NCBI GenBank assembly: GCA_965248335.1
Contig: CBDFIY010000003.1
Location: forward strand, 1,860,001 to 1,924,000
Reading direction: 5' to 3'
Source: CAKMZU01 sp965248335
Lineage (GTDB): Bacteria; Pseudomonadota; Gammaproteobacteria; Pseudomonadales; DT-91
Length of the DNA stretch: 64,000 nt
Shown: one piece after another, positions 1-9,174 of the stretch
Layout: each line of letters begins with the position of its first letter
Numbering within the stretch: position 1 is the stretch's first letter
Notes under the pieces: model-generated
The model's database searches: none
The model's input: the letters and a program-made list of their open reading frames with translations, nothing else
What the model was told of the DNA's origin: nothing
Position numbers and translations under genes: made by a program

Positions 1-1509
1 AAAATCGGTAGGAATATATTTGTTTACGGTAGGAAGAGAAAATTGCGTTTTGTTGGCGGTTTCTGCGTCTGAGTCGGGCACTGACAATCCACTGATGGCA
101 TAAGGCAGAGTAAAGTATTTATGGCGCTCGGGTAGTTTGACATCGTTAACGTAGTCAAAAATGATAGCGTTGTCGAGGTTTATATTGTTGATGAATTGCC
201 TCGCCGATTTTTGCGAAAACGGCGTTAATAAATGCGAGGCAATAAGTACATCAGCGATGGGAACCAAGTGTGCTTCTGTGGCGAGCAAGTGTACTTGTTC
301 AGCCCCAGTCAGTGGTTTGTAGGCGAGAGAGTCGAGTTTTAAAATGTCAGAGAGTTCTTTGTGGTACGGCTGGAGTGAGGGTGCATTTTTAACTAAAGAT
401 ATAAAGTTGAAGAATTCTTGGGTAATTACTTTTTTATTTTTTTGCCCTGTAGCTGTAAGATCAAAAATAAATTCGATGAAGCCTAAACCTTCTGGCCACC
501 TTAACAATCTCATATCTAGGCTGGTTGTAAAATCATTATCATTTAGCCATCGTGTGAAAGAATTTTTCTGATCATTAATCACGATCTTTCTTAGTAGCTC
601 ATCAAACTTTGAGGACGATATGTCACCAATGTTTTTGATAGGAAGACTGATGATGAATTGTTGTTTTGGGGCGTGAATGAAAACATGCTTCCCACCCATT
701 TTATCGAAATCTATATCTTTAAAGAAATTTTCCTGATCTGAATTTTTTAACGTTAATTTGCCGAATTTATTTTTAGCGGTGGCGACCATTTCATCGATGG
801 GTTTTGGCGATACCATAATGACTTTCATGCTTTTCGGTGAGAGCGAGCGCTCATGGTAATCAGTGAGTGCATTCATTAAATCGTCATTTGCTTTTAGCGT
901 GGTTAAATTACCCAGTGTAAAGTGTGAAACCTGTTCACTGTCAGAGAAACCGGAAAGCAACGAAAGCCTTAGCTCTTCAGGAAGGCTTTTCTTCTGGTAC
1001 CAATCACTATGAAGGCCTTTAATTTTTGTGCTTGCTAATTTAGCACTGAAAGAAGGGGCGTTAAAGCTATCGACAAGTCGGTCGATAAGGCCTTTATACA
1101 TAGCGTGATCAATGGAAAATGCTAAGTTTGTGAAGCTACCATGTACAGCGGAGAGGTCGATACCTTTATGGGAAGTAATTATACGTGTAATGCCGTTGTC
1201 AGATGTGTAATTTGTGCTGCCAGAGATGAGCATTTTTTGATGTAGTCGAGCTAATCCTGGATACTTTATAGATTCATAAAAAGAGCCAGATGGCCAGCTA
1301 ACTGCAATGGATGACTGTTCTGCTTTAGCATCAGAAATAATAATGATAGTCATCCCATTATCTAGCGTCAGGACACGGTTTTCTCGATCATCGGTTGAGA
1401 ATGATGGAAGAGATTCAATATGATTATTGGTCGCTGAAAATGCATTGAGGCAAAGCGGTAATAGGCAAGCAAGTACATATTTAAAAGTAACTATTCGAAA
1501 GGCATTCAT
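1..1509 (-). CDS. Secreted M16 (insulinase/pitrilysin-like) peptidase homologue, catalytically degenerate, partial
   Basis: The minus-strand frame is open from an ATG at 1509 to the window edge, giving 503 codons of a protein that is probably about 900 residues. Residues 1-26 form a signal peptide (hydrophobic VLACLLPLCL, cleavage after AFSA), so the product should be exported. After LDNGMT, GSFYE and GLA at about residues 50-87 the fold matches pitrilysin-type M16 proteins, and the visible part ends NKYIPTDF, as between the two halves of insulinase-like enzymes. The zinc motif HxxEH is replaced by R88-L-H-Q91-K92, and the downstream third-ligand Glu region is also not conserved. Inference: a non-catalytic M16 fold, perhaps a binding or chaperone subunit. 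It is transcribed divergently from the RHS gene. The C-terminal half, which could include an active partner domain, lies outside the window. Confidence 0.8.
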   Translation of the reverse strand, partial: MNAFRIVTFKYVLACLLPLCLNAFSATNNHIESLPSFSTDDRENRVLTLDNGMTIIIISDAKAEQSSIAVSWPSGSFYESIKYPGLARLHQKMLISGSTNYTSDNGITRIITSHKGIDLSAVHGSFTNLAFSIDHAMYKGLIDRLVDSFNAPSFSAKLASTKIKGLHSDWYQKKSLPEELRLSLLSGFSDSEQVSHFTLGNLTTLKANDDLMNALTDYHERSLSPKSMKVIMVSPKPIDEMVATAKNKFGKLTLKNSDQENFFKDIDFDKMGGKHVFIHAPKQQFIISLPIKNIGDISSSKFDELLRKIVINDQKNSFTRWLNDNDFTTSLDMRLLRWPEGLGFIEFIFDLTATGQKNKKVITQEFFNFISLVKNAPSLQPYHKELSDILKLDSLAYKPLTGAEQVHLLATEAHLVPIADVLIASHLLTPFSQKSARQFINNINLDNAIIFDYVNDVKLPERHKYFTLPYAISGLSVPDSDAETANKTQFSLPTVNKYIPTDF

Positions 1510-1777
1510 AATTCCACCCGTAAAAGCGATATAAATAATGACGAAACTTCGACCCACAAGGGCCAATATAGTTTCTTTCTGTACGTTTAATAATAGACAG
1601 TAAACACATGAATTTAATTGCCCTGCGTTGAATGTGCGTAAATAGTTCCCGTCATGACAAATGTTTATAGCGAAAATATTGATTTAGTGTGGGTCTTGAA
1701 TGAATTTTATTTAAGAGTTTAAAAATATTTACTGCTTTAATAACCCTATTTAAAAATGGTTTTTGGTTATCTTCGTA

Positions 1778-1797
1778 TTTCTTTCTTTCTTTCTTTC
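1778..1797. repeat. (TTTC)5 tetranucleotide microsatellite
   Basis: Five perfect TTTC units lie about 280 bases upstream of the RHS start codon. Tetranucleotide tracts can vary in length by slippage, but this one is short and outside any credible gene. Confidence 0.7.
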
Positions 1798-1855
1798 TGA
1801 TGAATGGTTTTTCTCTTTTTCTAGGGAGTTAACAGGGAGAAAAACAGTCAATATC

Positions 1856-1983
1856 TATACCCACCTGGATTGGAGATGTAAGAAGGCGGCAAGCGAGCTA
1901 ATACCCATGAGCTTACAGCCCGTAAGTGATTGGTGTGAGCGAGCGTGGCCAACGCACTTGCATCTTCAAGTATGATGGGTATA
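1856..1983 (+). repeat. Dispersed ~128-bp MITE-like repeat, copy 1
   Basis: The copy begins TATACCCA and ends GGGTATA. It shares the core GGAGATG(C/T)AAGAAGGCGG, the short hairpin CTTACAG..GTAAG and the TTGCATCTTCAAG end with five other intergenic copies in this window. It is the most diverged of the full-length copies. The ends form imperfect terminal inverted repeats. Confidence 0.85.
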
Positions 1984-2075
1984 TATCTTTTTTAGTCAAT
2001 GGGTTATTAGGGTAGTTGGTTTTGTTATTTTCTCGTTAAAAATTTACGGTAACACGCGTTGTTTTGGTGGCTATT

Positions 2076-4547
2076 ATGATGATACGAAGGCATAACTTAT
2101 CCCTATTTATCATTTTCTTTGTTATGGGTGTTTTTAATCCTTTTCATATTAATTCTTGCTGTGCCGATGCAGGAAGCACGCAATACCAAGGCTCCCAAGC
2201 TTATAATCAACCTAAACTTTTTAAAGAGTCCGTCAATGCCGCGACGGGGACTTTTGATTTCTCATACCCGTTAATAAATGCAATCGGGAAAGTGAGTCCC
2301 TTTACGTTTGATCTTACCTATCGATTGAATAACCCTGCTTTATTTGGCTTGCCTAAAGGGTGGCGATTTAGCTTGGATTATGTTGATGGGAAAATTCTGC
2401 ATCTGGGCAGTCAACAATGGATCATTGACCCCTTATGGCATGATGAAACTGGGTTTGGGTCGGGTTTAAGGTATTTTAATCTTCATGGCGCACGATTTGA
2501 AGATAAGGGATTTCCACAGGAAATTCCTGAAAAAAAAGGGCTGTTTTATCGCTACCGTTTGACGCACAAAGATGGCAGCATTAAATATTTTTCGCATGAA
2601 GGTTGGCTAGTTCTGAGCATTGACCGATTTAAAAATAGTATTTTATTCGAATATAAACCTGCAGCACATAGCCTTACTGAAGCAAGACTCATTAAAATAA
2701 CTGATAATTACGATAATGTTTACCGGCTGAGTTATGAACCCAATGCGATAAGTCTTCATTACCCCGATGGGCGTCTTACACAAATTTACTTTAATGAGAA
2801 AGGCGTTATTTCGATTATTAATCCTTTAAAGCAAAGAGTCGCCATCGATTATATTCAGCTAGAGGGTTTTAATCTCATTCGGCAGGTTGAGTCGCGAGAA
2901 GGGTTGGTCATAAAGCTTTCGTATGGTGATATAAACTATATCTCAGCTACAGAAACAAAAAACGCAAAGGTTGTTAATCGACTAGAAAAATATGATCGGT
3001 CAACAAATAAAACACTTGAAGAAACATTCTATCAACACTCGACTGGCAATAATTTTACTGGCTACCCTAAATACAGTATGACAAGTACGGGCGATAGTTT
3101 GATGGACAGTAATGATCAATCTTATCGATACGCTGTAAAAGTGAGCCGTAACAACCTGCAAGAGCCGCACCCCTTATATCATACCAAGATTTTTTATTAT
3201 AATTATCTTCACTTGCCGGTTGAAATTGTCACTTTTAACCAAGGTGATATTTATTCAAAAACGACCTACGAGTATGATATTTCGCCTTTTAAATACAGCC
3301 GTTCCACCAACTACGACAAACCTGTCAATGTCACCCATTGGATTTGGGATGCTGATAACGATAGCTACTTACCTAGCGACAGAAAAAAGAGTCGATACGA
3401 TACATTTGGGAATAAACGCGAAGATCATTTGTTCATTTTTAACCGGGAGCAACAAACCTGGTTGCCTGTACTGTCATTGCTGAAACATTACGATACCTAC
3501 TATTTTAGTTTGTTAACCGAATCAGTGCAGGTCGATCACTTTTCACAGAGGCAGATTAGGCATCGATACCGGTTAACGCAAGACCATAAAGTCTATTGCT
3601 CGAAACAGACAGAATATCGTGACAAAAAAAATGCATGGTCTCCTTGGCAAAAATCATCCATGAAGCACGATGCCTATGGGCGACAAACACAGGAGTCGAT
3701 TGAATGGGCTGTCGGTGGAAATCCAGGGTTACAAAAAACATGTGTTGAAACAACTTATACGTTTGATAAAAAGTCTGCGCAGCTGACAACAAAAAAACAC
3801 AGTGCGTTAGGGACGATAAAAACAGCTGTTGTGGATACGCGAAACGGTAATCAAGTGCAAACTATTACACCCTGTGGAGAGGTAACGAATTTTGACTATG
3901 ATGCAATGGGCCGAATGCTAACAATGACCGATACTATAGGCGTTGTTATGCATAAACAATACACTGACTTTCAGCATCATGGGCTAAATAGCACCCAGAT
4001 AAAAAGCCCATTAGGTGATAAAAAACGTAGTCTTTACGATGCTTTAGGGCGTGTTACAGTGCATCAGGATGCGCATGATAGCGCGTGGCGAACACTTTCT
4101 AGCGATACGTTTAACGGCTGGGGGAAAGTTACCAAGAAAACAAATATACTGGGTTTGTCTTTGCTTTTTGACTATGACGAGCAGCAACGAATGGTGTCAG
4201 CAAGCGACCCATGGGGGAATATAAGAACACATGCCTATGATGATATGAAGATGATAACAACGAGCTTTGTTAACCAGCATAAAATTTCAGAAGTACAAAT
4301 AACGCCTTGGCTGTTAAAAACGACAAACAGAACGTTTCCTGTTCTGGATAATCCCCGTGATAAAACTACCCATTTTATTGAGCATGCGACATATAAGGAC
4401 GGTGTTGGAAATATTGTTAAAAACAATAGCTTTCTTGTTGACCAACTGTCGCTGGTTAAATCGAAGGATATCCAGTCGACTTTTATTTATGATGTAAATC
4501 AAAACCGGATAGAAAGCTTTATCAAAGGCTATGATGGCATTAGTTAA
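2076..4547 (+). CDS. RHS/YD-repeat protein, N-terminal part (frame broken near 4545)
   Basis: This is the first part of a large secreted RHS/YD-repeat protein. An ATG at 2076 (frame open from 2064) follows GGTGG at a usable distance and starts a signal peptide (basic RRH, then a hydrophobic stretch, CCADAG). Many YD-type repeats follow (for example FDYDAMGRM, SLYDALGRV, LLFDYDEQQRM). The reading frame stops at TAA 4545-4547 in the middle of a repeat, and the homologous repeat sequence continues at once in the -1 frame. One missing T in GTTAAAT at about 4544 would join the two parts into one protein of about 1,650 residues. RHS proteins wrap their C-terminal, often toxic, tip in a repeat shell. 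This part alone lacks the core and tip. Confidence 0.75.
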   Translation: MMIRRHNLSLFIIFFVMGVFNPFHINSCCADAGSTQYQGSQAYNQPKLFKESVNAATGTFDFSYPLINAIGKVSPFTFDLTYRLNNPALFGLPKGWRFSLDYVDGKILHLGSQQWIIDPLWHDETGFGSGLRYFNLHGARFEDKGFPQEIPEKKGLFYRYRLTHKDGSIKYFSHEGWLVLSIDRFKNSILFEYKPAAHSLTEARLIKITDNYDNVYRLSYEPNAISLHYPDGRLTQIYFNEKGVISIINPLKQRVAIDYIQLEGFNLIRQVESREGLVIKLSYGDINYISATETKNAKVVNRLEKYDRSTNKTLEETFYQHSTGNNFTGYPKYSMTSTGDSLMDSNDQSYRYAVKVSRNNLQEPHPLYHTKIFYYNYLHLPVEIVTFNQGDIYSKTTYEYDISPFKYSRSTNYDKPVNVTHWIWDADNDSYLPSDRKKSRYDTFGNKREDHLFIFNREQQTWLPVLSLLKHYDTYYFSLLTESVQVDHFSQRQIRHRYRLTQDHKVYCSKQTEYRDKKNAWSPWQKSSMKHDAYGRQTQESIEWAVGGNPGLQKTCVETTYTFDKKSAQLTTKKHSALGTIKTAVVDTRNGNQVQTITPCGEVTNFDYDAMGRMLTMTDTIGVVMHKQYTDFQHHGLNSTQIKSPLGDKKRSLYDALGRVTVHQDAHDSAWRTLSSDTFNGWGKVTKKTNILGLSLLFDYDEQQRMVSASDPWGNIRTHAYDDMKMITTSFVNQHKISEVQITPWLLKTTNRTFPVLDNPRDKTTHFIEHATYKDGVGNIVKNNSFLVDQLSLVKSKDIQSTFIYDVNQNRIESFIKGYDGIS

Positions 4548-7015
4548 ATAATAAAATACGATTTAAGAAAACGCTTGAGTCTGGTGGTAAAGCCTATACG
4601 CATAGTGGTTATGCCTATGGTTACAATGAAGACAACCTATTGGTGAGTGAGGAGACGCCCAAGGATTCTGTCGGAAGACTGCATAAAACGTTTTATCACT
4701 ATGACAAAAATGGTCGTTTGATTAAAAAGATTTTACCGAATGGACATGAGATTAAATATCACTACGATGCAAGAGGGCAGTTAACGGAGACATCTTGGCA
4801 GCGAGAGGGAGAACAGTATATTCAGTTGCAGCATTATGATGCGGATGGCCGGATACTTCAGGTATCTGATAACGAAGGGCAGTCTGTTACCCATACTTAT
4901 ACAAAGAATGGTTTGTTGCTAACCACGACTCACCCAGATGGACGTGAATTAAGCTATGTCTATGATGCAACAGATCGGATCGTGGAACAGACTGATGTCA
5001 CAGGTTTCAGCCAGTCATTTACTTACAAGGCAGATGATAAAGGTGAGCTATCGTCGATTGTTCAGCAAAATAATGCCATCAATTTCACCTATGGTTTGGA
5101 TGATAATGGCTATAAAGGTTGTCTCCTACAGAAAACCATGGATTCTGTCGATGAAGGGCATACACATACGCACAATTACTACGATGCGATGGGGTTTTTA
5201 AGTAAAGTGTCCACGAAAAATAATAAGGCAGGTGTTCGATATGAAGCGAATTATCGATATCTATTGCGTGGTGAACTAGGTGAGCAATCGACAGAAGCGC
5301 AGCAAGGACAAGCACTGCATAAAAGCACAACACGTTATCAATATGACTCGATAAAGCGGCTTACTCAAGAAACACTCCAGCAAGCTGGTACGATAACCGA
5401 CACCCATTATGATTATGATGGCAATGATAATTTGTTACACCAAACAGTAAAGAGCGCCAGCTCACAAGCTACAGTCGGCTATGCCTGCAATACCGACAAC
5501 TACAATATCGATATCGACTATACCTACAATGGATTAGATCAACTTACCGCAATAAGCAACGGAAGCCAGCAGCCGACTAAGCTCGTTTATGATTGTAATG
5601 GGCGGCTCATTCGAGATGTGAAGGGTACAGTTTACCAATATGATGACCGAGACTTCCTATTAAGTGCGATGCCATCAGGCGGTAATCCTATTCGCTATCA
5701 ATACCTACCGACGGGGTTGCTGTCAGGAAAGTCATTTAAAGAGGATATGACCCATTTTTATTACGATAAAAAGGGTCAAGCGATAACACTTGATCATAAT
5801 GGTCAGTGGATCAACCTACTGCGCAAATCAGGTACTATTATTGCAAGTCATCACGACCAGTTGTTTGATCAATGGTATATGCAGAATTTGAGTACAGGTG
5901 CTTTCTTAAAGAACGGTCAATTGATCACACAGGGCTATGAGGGCTACGGAAACCGAGTGAGTGAAAAACCGCCTAGCCTTATTGAAAGTTTTGGCTGGCA
6001 TCAAGCCTATACAGATGATCAAGCTCACCTAACTTATTTACATAGCCGTTTCTATAGCCCGCAACTTAAGCGATTTATAACAAAAGATACTTACCCTGTT
6101 GAGAATCGTTATGCGTATGGCTTGGCAAATCCCATCAGTAATATTGACCCGACAGGGCACACGACTCAGCAAGCGATTAATTACACCATTGGGGCAAGCT
6201 CAACCGTTTTCGGCGTCTACGCTATGTATGAGTCCGTTGCGATGGCGATTGTTGGCGCTATCCTCGCCGTACCAACGGGGGGGGCCTCCTTATCATTATC
6301 TGCTGGTTCGGCTGTTGTTGCATCTGTTGCCGCTACGGCATCAGGCATTGCCTTGTTAGGCTCTCAAGGCGCATTCGATACAGGCAATCAGGCAGCTGCT
6401 GAAGCACTGAATTATACAAGTTTGGCTTTTAGTGCTATTCATGTTGTCTCAGGGCTAATTGCAATTGCCCCCAAGATTGAAAACCTCATAACAAGGATAG
6501 CTGAAAGGGTATCGCAGGGGCGATCTGCGGCTACGTTTGCACCTGAAGCCGATGCTTCCACAGCCTATCATTTGGCCTCAGAGTTTTATGAGGGCGAAAA
6601 AGATTTATCTAAAATCATCTCTCAATGGGGCGCTATTAGGCATGGAATACATGCAGCGAGTAAAATTACCGCAGATGGTTTTAATATGAAGCACTATCTA
6701 AAAAACAATCCGGTAGATGATGTTTATGCACCAAATAGTCAACGCTCACCTGCTAGTAATGCTTTTGAGGGGGGAAGGGTATCATTGGCTCCATTAGGGT
6801 TACCGAGTCAAGTTAGCGTAACGGAATCAAATGTCAGCAGCTCAGGGCTATTTCATAGAGGTAATGGCAATACCGTTAAGGAAATACAAAATTGGCAAAA
6901 AATAAATAAAGCAGCCCAGCGTTTTTCTTTGAATCATTCTTTATCAGTTGTAGACCATCCTGTGGGTGGTAATCGCTATCATTCATCCTTTTCAACGAGG
7001 GAACGAGTTTACTAA
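4544..7015 (+). CDS. RHS/YD-repeat protein, C-terminal part with RHS core domain and variable tip
   Basis: This continues the gene above in another frame. The open frame begins just after TAG 4541-4543, and its only early starts are TTG/GTG at 4640-4643, so it is probably not an independent gene. It carries further YD repeats (YHYDARGQL, YVYDATDRI, YQYDSIKRL). The RHS-associated core lies at about 6000-6160 (YLHSRFYSPQLKRFITKD, then NPISNIDPTG). After the DPTG boundary comes a gene-specific tip of about 285 residues with two Ala/Gly-rich hydrophobic segments (6180-6480) and no toxin fold I recognise. The end may also be disturbed, because the +1-shifted frame continues NEFTKDEVNRLK past the stop. 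No obvious immunity gene follows: the next gene is virB6 on the other strand, 61 bases away. Confidence 0.75.
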   Translation, partial: LNNKIRFKKTLESGGKAYTHSGYAYGYNEDNLLVSEETPKDSVGRLHKTFYHYDKNGRLIKKILPNGHEIKYHYDARGQLTETSWQREGEQYIQLQHYDADGRILQVSDNEGQSVTHTYTKNGLLLTTTHPDGRELSYVYDATDRIVEQTDVTGFSQSFTYKADDKGELSSIVQQNNAINFTYGLDDNGYKGCLLQKTMDSVDEGHTHTHNYYDAMGFLSKVSTKNNKAGVRYEANYRYLLRGELGEQSTEAQQGQALHKSTTRYQYDSIKRLTQETLQQAGTITDTHYDYDGNDNLLHQTVKSASSQATVGYACNTDNYNIDIDYTYNGLDQLTAISNGSQQPTKLVYDCNGRLIRDVKGTVYQYDDRDFLLSAMPSGGNPIRYQYLPTGLLSGKSFKEDMTHFYYDKKGQAITLDHNGQWINLLRKSGTIIASHHDQLFDQWYMQNLSTGAFLKNGQLITQGYEGYGNRVSEKPPSLIESFGWHQAYTDDQAHLTYLHSRFYSPQLKRFITKDTYPVENRYAYGLANPISNIDPTGHTTQQAINYTIGASSTVFGVYAMYESVAMAIVGAILAVPTGGASLSLSAGSAVVASVAATASGIALLGSQGAFDTGNQAAAEALNYTSLAFSAIHVVSGLIAIAPKIENLITRIAERVSQGRSAATFAPEADASTAYHLASEFYEGEKDLSKIISQWGAIRHGIHAASKITADGFNMKHYLKNNPVDDVYAPNSQRSPASNAFEGGRVSLAPLGLPSQVSVTESNVSSSGLFHRGNGNTVKEIQNWQKINKAAQRFSLNHSLSVVDHPVGGNRYHSSFSTRERVY

Positions 7016-7076
7016 GGATGAAGTCAACAGATTGAAGTAGAGCGCTTCACTGAAACGCCTATCAGGAAGTTTACGT

Positions 7077-8312
7077 TTAAGCGCCCCTGAATCTGCTTTG
7101 ATAAGCCATCTTGTACTGACCTACCGCTGAATTATTCATGCTATTTTGGCTTTGAGTACTAGTGATCTGGGTGCTGTTGGTGTATTGGTTGGTGCTCATT
7201 CCACCTGAACCTCTTGCTGCTGAATTAGCCGCTATTTGCGTGTTGGCTATGTTCTGTTGGTAATTCTGTTTATATTGATTCGCTGCCGTATTTTTAAAAA
7301 GGCTGGAAAAGGAAGCATTTGATTGCGAATTCGTATTTGACGTATAGTTAACGGGCCCGTTGGGGCTACTTGAAATAAACTGACTCGAAGATTTAACAAG
7401 GGCTTCTCCTGCGAATTTAACACCCTGCGAGAGTTCGTGTGCAACGGGGATAATTAACCTCAAAAGAAGTAACCCAAGAAAAAACACGCTGCAAATCATG
7501 GTGACATTAGCAAGCGTAATTTGGCTATAAAGTAGTTGGTAGTCTGTAATGGAAGCCATTGTGGAAAAATTTAATTTATTATTGAAACTTAGGAGTAATG
7601 CTTCGAGTTGGCCATTAATAAAAATAGCTGTAATGACGGTAAATACTTCGATAATAATCAGTTTGACCATGAGTTCAAACCATTTAATAAAGAAGTTGTG
7701 GCTGATCTTAAAGAGCATGCTGGCGATAAAAATAGGTCCAAATAAAATCAATACTTTACCGATTAAAAAAACAGCCGTTAATATAAAGCCTGTGCCAATA
7801 ATAAAAAGTGTTGAGAAAAATATAAGGCTAAATGACAAAACCCACATGCCAATATTGTTATCCAGTATGTTTGCTTTACTCCATGCGGTTTTAGATAAAA
7901 CAAAGAAAGCGGAGAACTGCTTGTCGAGTATGCTATTTTTCCCCATTAATGCTTGTCGGCTAAATTTAGATTCATTCGTACAGCTTGGGTCAACAGAGGT
8001 TTTACAGTTAACCAAATCGACTAAAGCGATAGGTATTTGCCGTGCACTTGCGCCGATAGTGTTGTTATAGGTAGAAAAAGACGCCAGTATGGATGAAACA
8101 ACGACGAATTTTATAAAAAACCCCATAAACCTCTGCAATGCTTCTCGGCCGTACCCCATCAGTATCATGTAGCCGAGTATAAGGATGCCGATCATCATAA
8201 AAAGCGCGAGGAAATTATTGATAGAATTTATCATGTCATTAGAGTTGAGGGAAACCTTCCCTGCAATCATCTGTGATTGATGGTCTATCCAGTGAATAAA
8301 GTTAGTGACCAT
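7077..8312 (-). CDS. virB6: Type IV secretion inner-membrane protein VirB6/TrbL family
   Basis: A polytopic protein of 411 residues with about six hydrophobic segments. These include residues 35-52 and 63-80, a long cluster at about 150-215 (FIIGTGFILTAVFLIGKVLILFGPIF), and one near 275-295. The size, topology and amphipathic TrbL/VirB6 stretch match the VirB6 channel component of the T4SS inner-membrane complex. The last ~100 residues are a soluble tail very rich in Ser, Asn and Gln. It lies 13 bases after the gene for the second VirB5-position protein and is the last gene of the virB2-B6 operon. ATG start at 8312. Confidence 0.82.
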   Translation of the reverse strand: MVTNFIHWIDHQSQMIAGKVSLNSNDMINSINNFLALFMMIGILILGYMILMGYGREALQRFMGFFIKFVVVSSILASFSTYNNTIGASARQIPIALVDLVNCKTSVDPSCTNESKFSRQALMGKNSILDKQFSAFFVLSKTAWSKANILDNNIGMWVLSFSLIFFSTLFIIGTGFILTAVFLIGKVLILFGPIFIASMLFKISHNFFIKWFELMVKLIIIEVFTVITAIFINGQLEALLLSFNNKLNFSTMASITDYQLLYSQITLANVTMICSVFFLGLLLLRLIIPVAHELSQGVKFAGEALVKSSSQFISSSPNGPVNYTSNTNSQSNASFSSLFKNTAANQYKQNYQQNIANTQIAANSAARGSGGMSTNQYTNSTQITSTQSQNSMNNSAVGQYKMAYQSRFRGA

Positions 8313-8325
8313 AATATTTTCTCGT

Positions 8326-9156
8326 TCAGTTTTTTATTGTAAATATATGTAGGGTGCCCGTGGATGCAGCTACATTCTTTTGAACAGATTTCTTTTGTAT
8401 AATTTTGTATGTTTCTGATAATTCGCTGTTTATTGTTTCCTCAAGAGTAACTTTATTTCTAATAAGTTTTTCTAGTGCCATAAGATTTTTTAAATCTACA
8501 CTGCTTTTTACAGTCATGGTTTCATCTATGTTATCAATGTAATCTGTGTAGCGGCTTCTTTTATCAATAGTATCTATCAGGTTTCGTTTCATACGTGCGA
8601 TTTTGTCAAGTAAATCAATCTCAAATTGTAGCTGGCTGTTAGGTTTGGACGATAAATCAAAAGTTGTCATCTCACCATTCCCCATACCTAAGTTTTCATA
8701 AAAGAGAACATTTGATGGGTTAAAATTTGTAATGTCCGTTGCATCAGTGAAATTGTTTTTTATATCCTGTATGGCCGCCGAGATGTTCATCTCTTTTACT
8801 TCAATGATTTTATCATCTTTATCATATATCCATGTGGATCCGGAGAGTTTGTCTTGTCCGTATAACAAATTTATTATTTTTTGAGATTCATCCTTTATTC
8901 TATTTTTAACAATATTATTATTAATAGGGGTGAGTTTCTTGTTTGTTTTAAGTAATTCTTTATTGATTATTCCTGTGTTAGATCCGGCTGTGGTAAAAAA
9001 GGGTATTTTGGTGCTGTTAATGGCAAGAACACCGGCATTTGTTAAAGCGGTTGCCGTCAATGATACGCCCGTTACTGGGACAACAAGAGAAAACGCTTGG
9101 CCTGTGAGAATATGTAAGGCAAGTATCGTAAGTAAATTTTTATTATAAACCTTCAT
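8326..9156 (-). CDS. Secreted protein in the VirB5 position, paralogue B
   Basis: A 276-residue protein with an N-terminal signal peptide (ILALHILTGQAFS). It is clearly paralogous to the gene just upstream. Both share VVPVTGVSL, NRIKDE, YG(Q/K)DKLSG, the E(M)NIS block and IDNIDETMT, in the same order. The helical, signal-bearing architecture and the position between virB4 and virB6 are those of VirB5, the minor pilus-tip component. I do not recognise VirB5 motifs outright, so this is inference from context. There is an 18-base gap to the paralogue and 13 bases to virB6. Confidence 0.6.
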   Translation of the reverse strand: MKVYNKNLLTILALHILTGQAFSLVVPVTGVSLTATALTNAGVLAINSTKIPFFTTAGSNTGIINKELLKTNKKLTPINNNIVKNRIKDESQKIINLLYGQDKLSGSTWIYDKDDKIIEVKEMNISAAIQDIKNNFTDATDITNFNPSNVLFYENLGMGNGEMTTFDLSSKPNSQLQFEIDLLDKIARMKRNLIDTIDKRSRYTDYIDNIDETMTVKSSVDLKNLMALEKLIRNKVTLEETINSELSETYKIIQKKSVQKNVAASTGTLHIFTIKN

Positions 9157-9174
9157 GTTATTTCACTTTATTTT

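Larger units (their letters stand above)
1510..2075. other. Intergenic region between divergent M16-like and RHS genes
   Basis: This stretch of about 570 bases has no convincing gene. It is AT-rich and must hold both divergent promoters. It contains a five-unit TTTC microsatellite (1778-1797) and one copy of the ~128-bp dispersed repeat (1856-1983). A 70-codon open frame at 1763-1975 runs into the repeat and looks non-coding. Confidence 0.6.

Noticed and set aside
1763..1975. 70-codon frame upstream of the RHS gene
   Set aside because: It runs through the TTTC tract and into the dispersed repeat, so the apparent protein is an artefact of repeat sequence.
7549..8070. 173-codon open frame on the plus strand
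   Set aside because: It is antisense to virB6, whose hydrophobic helices give long open complementary frames; no motif or ribosome site is seen.
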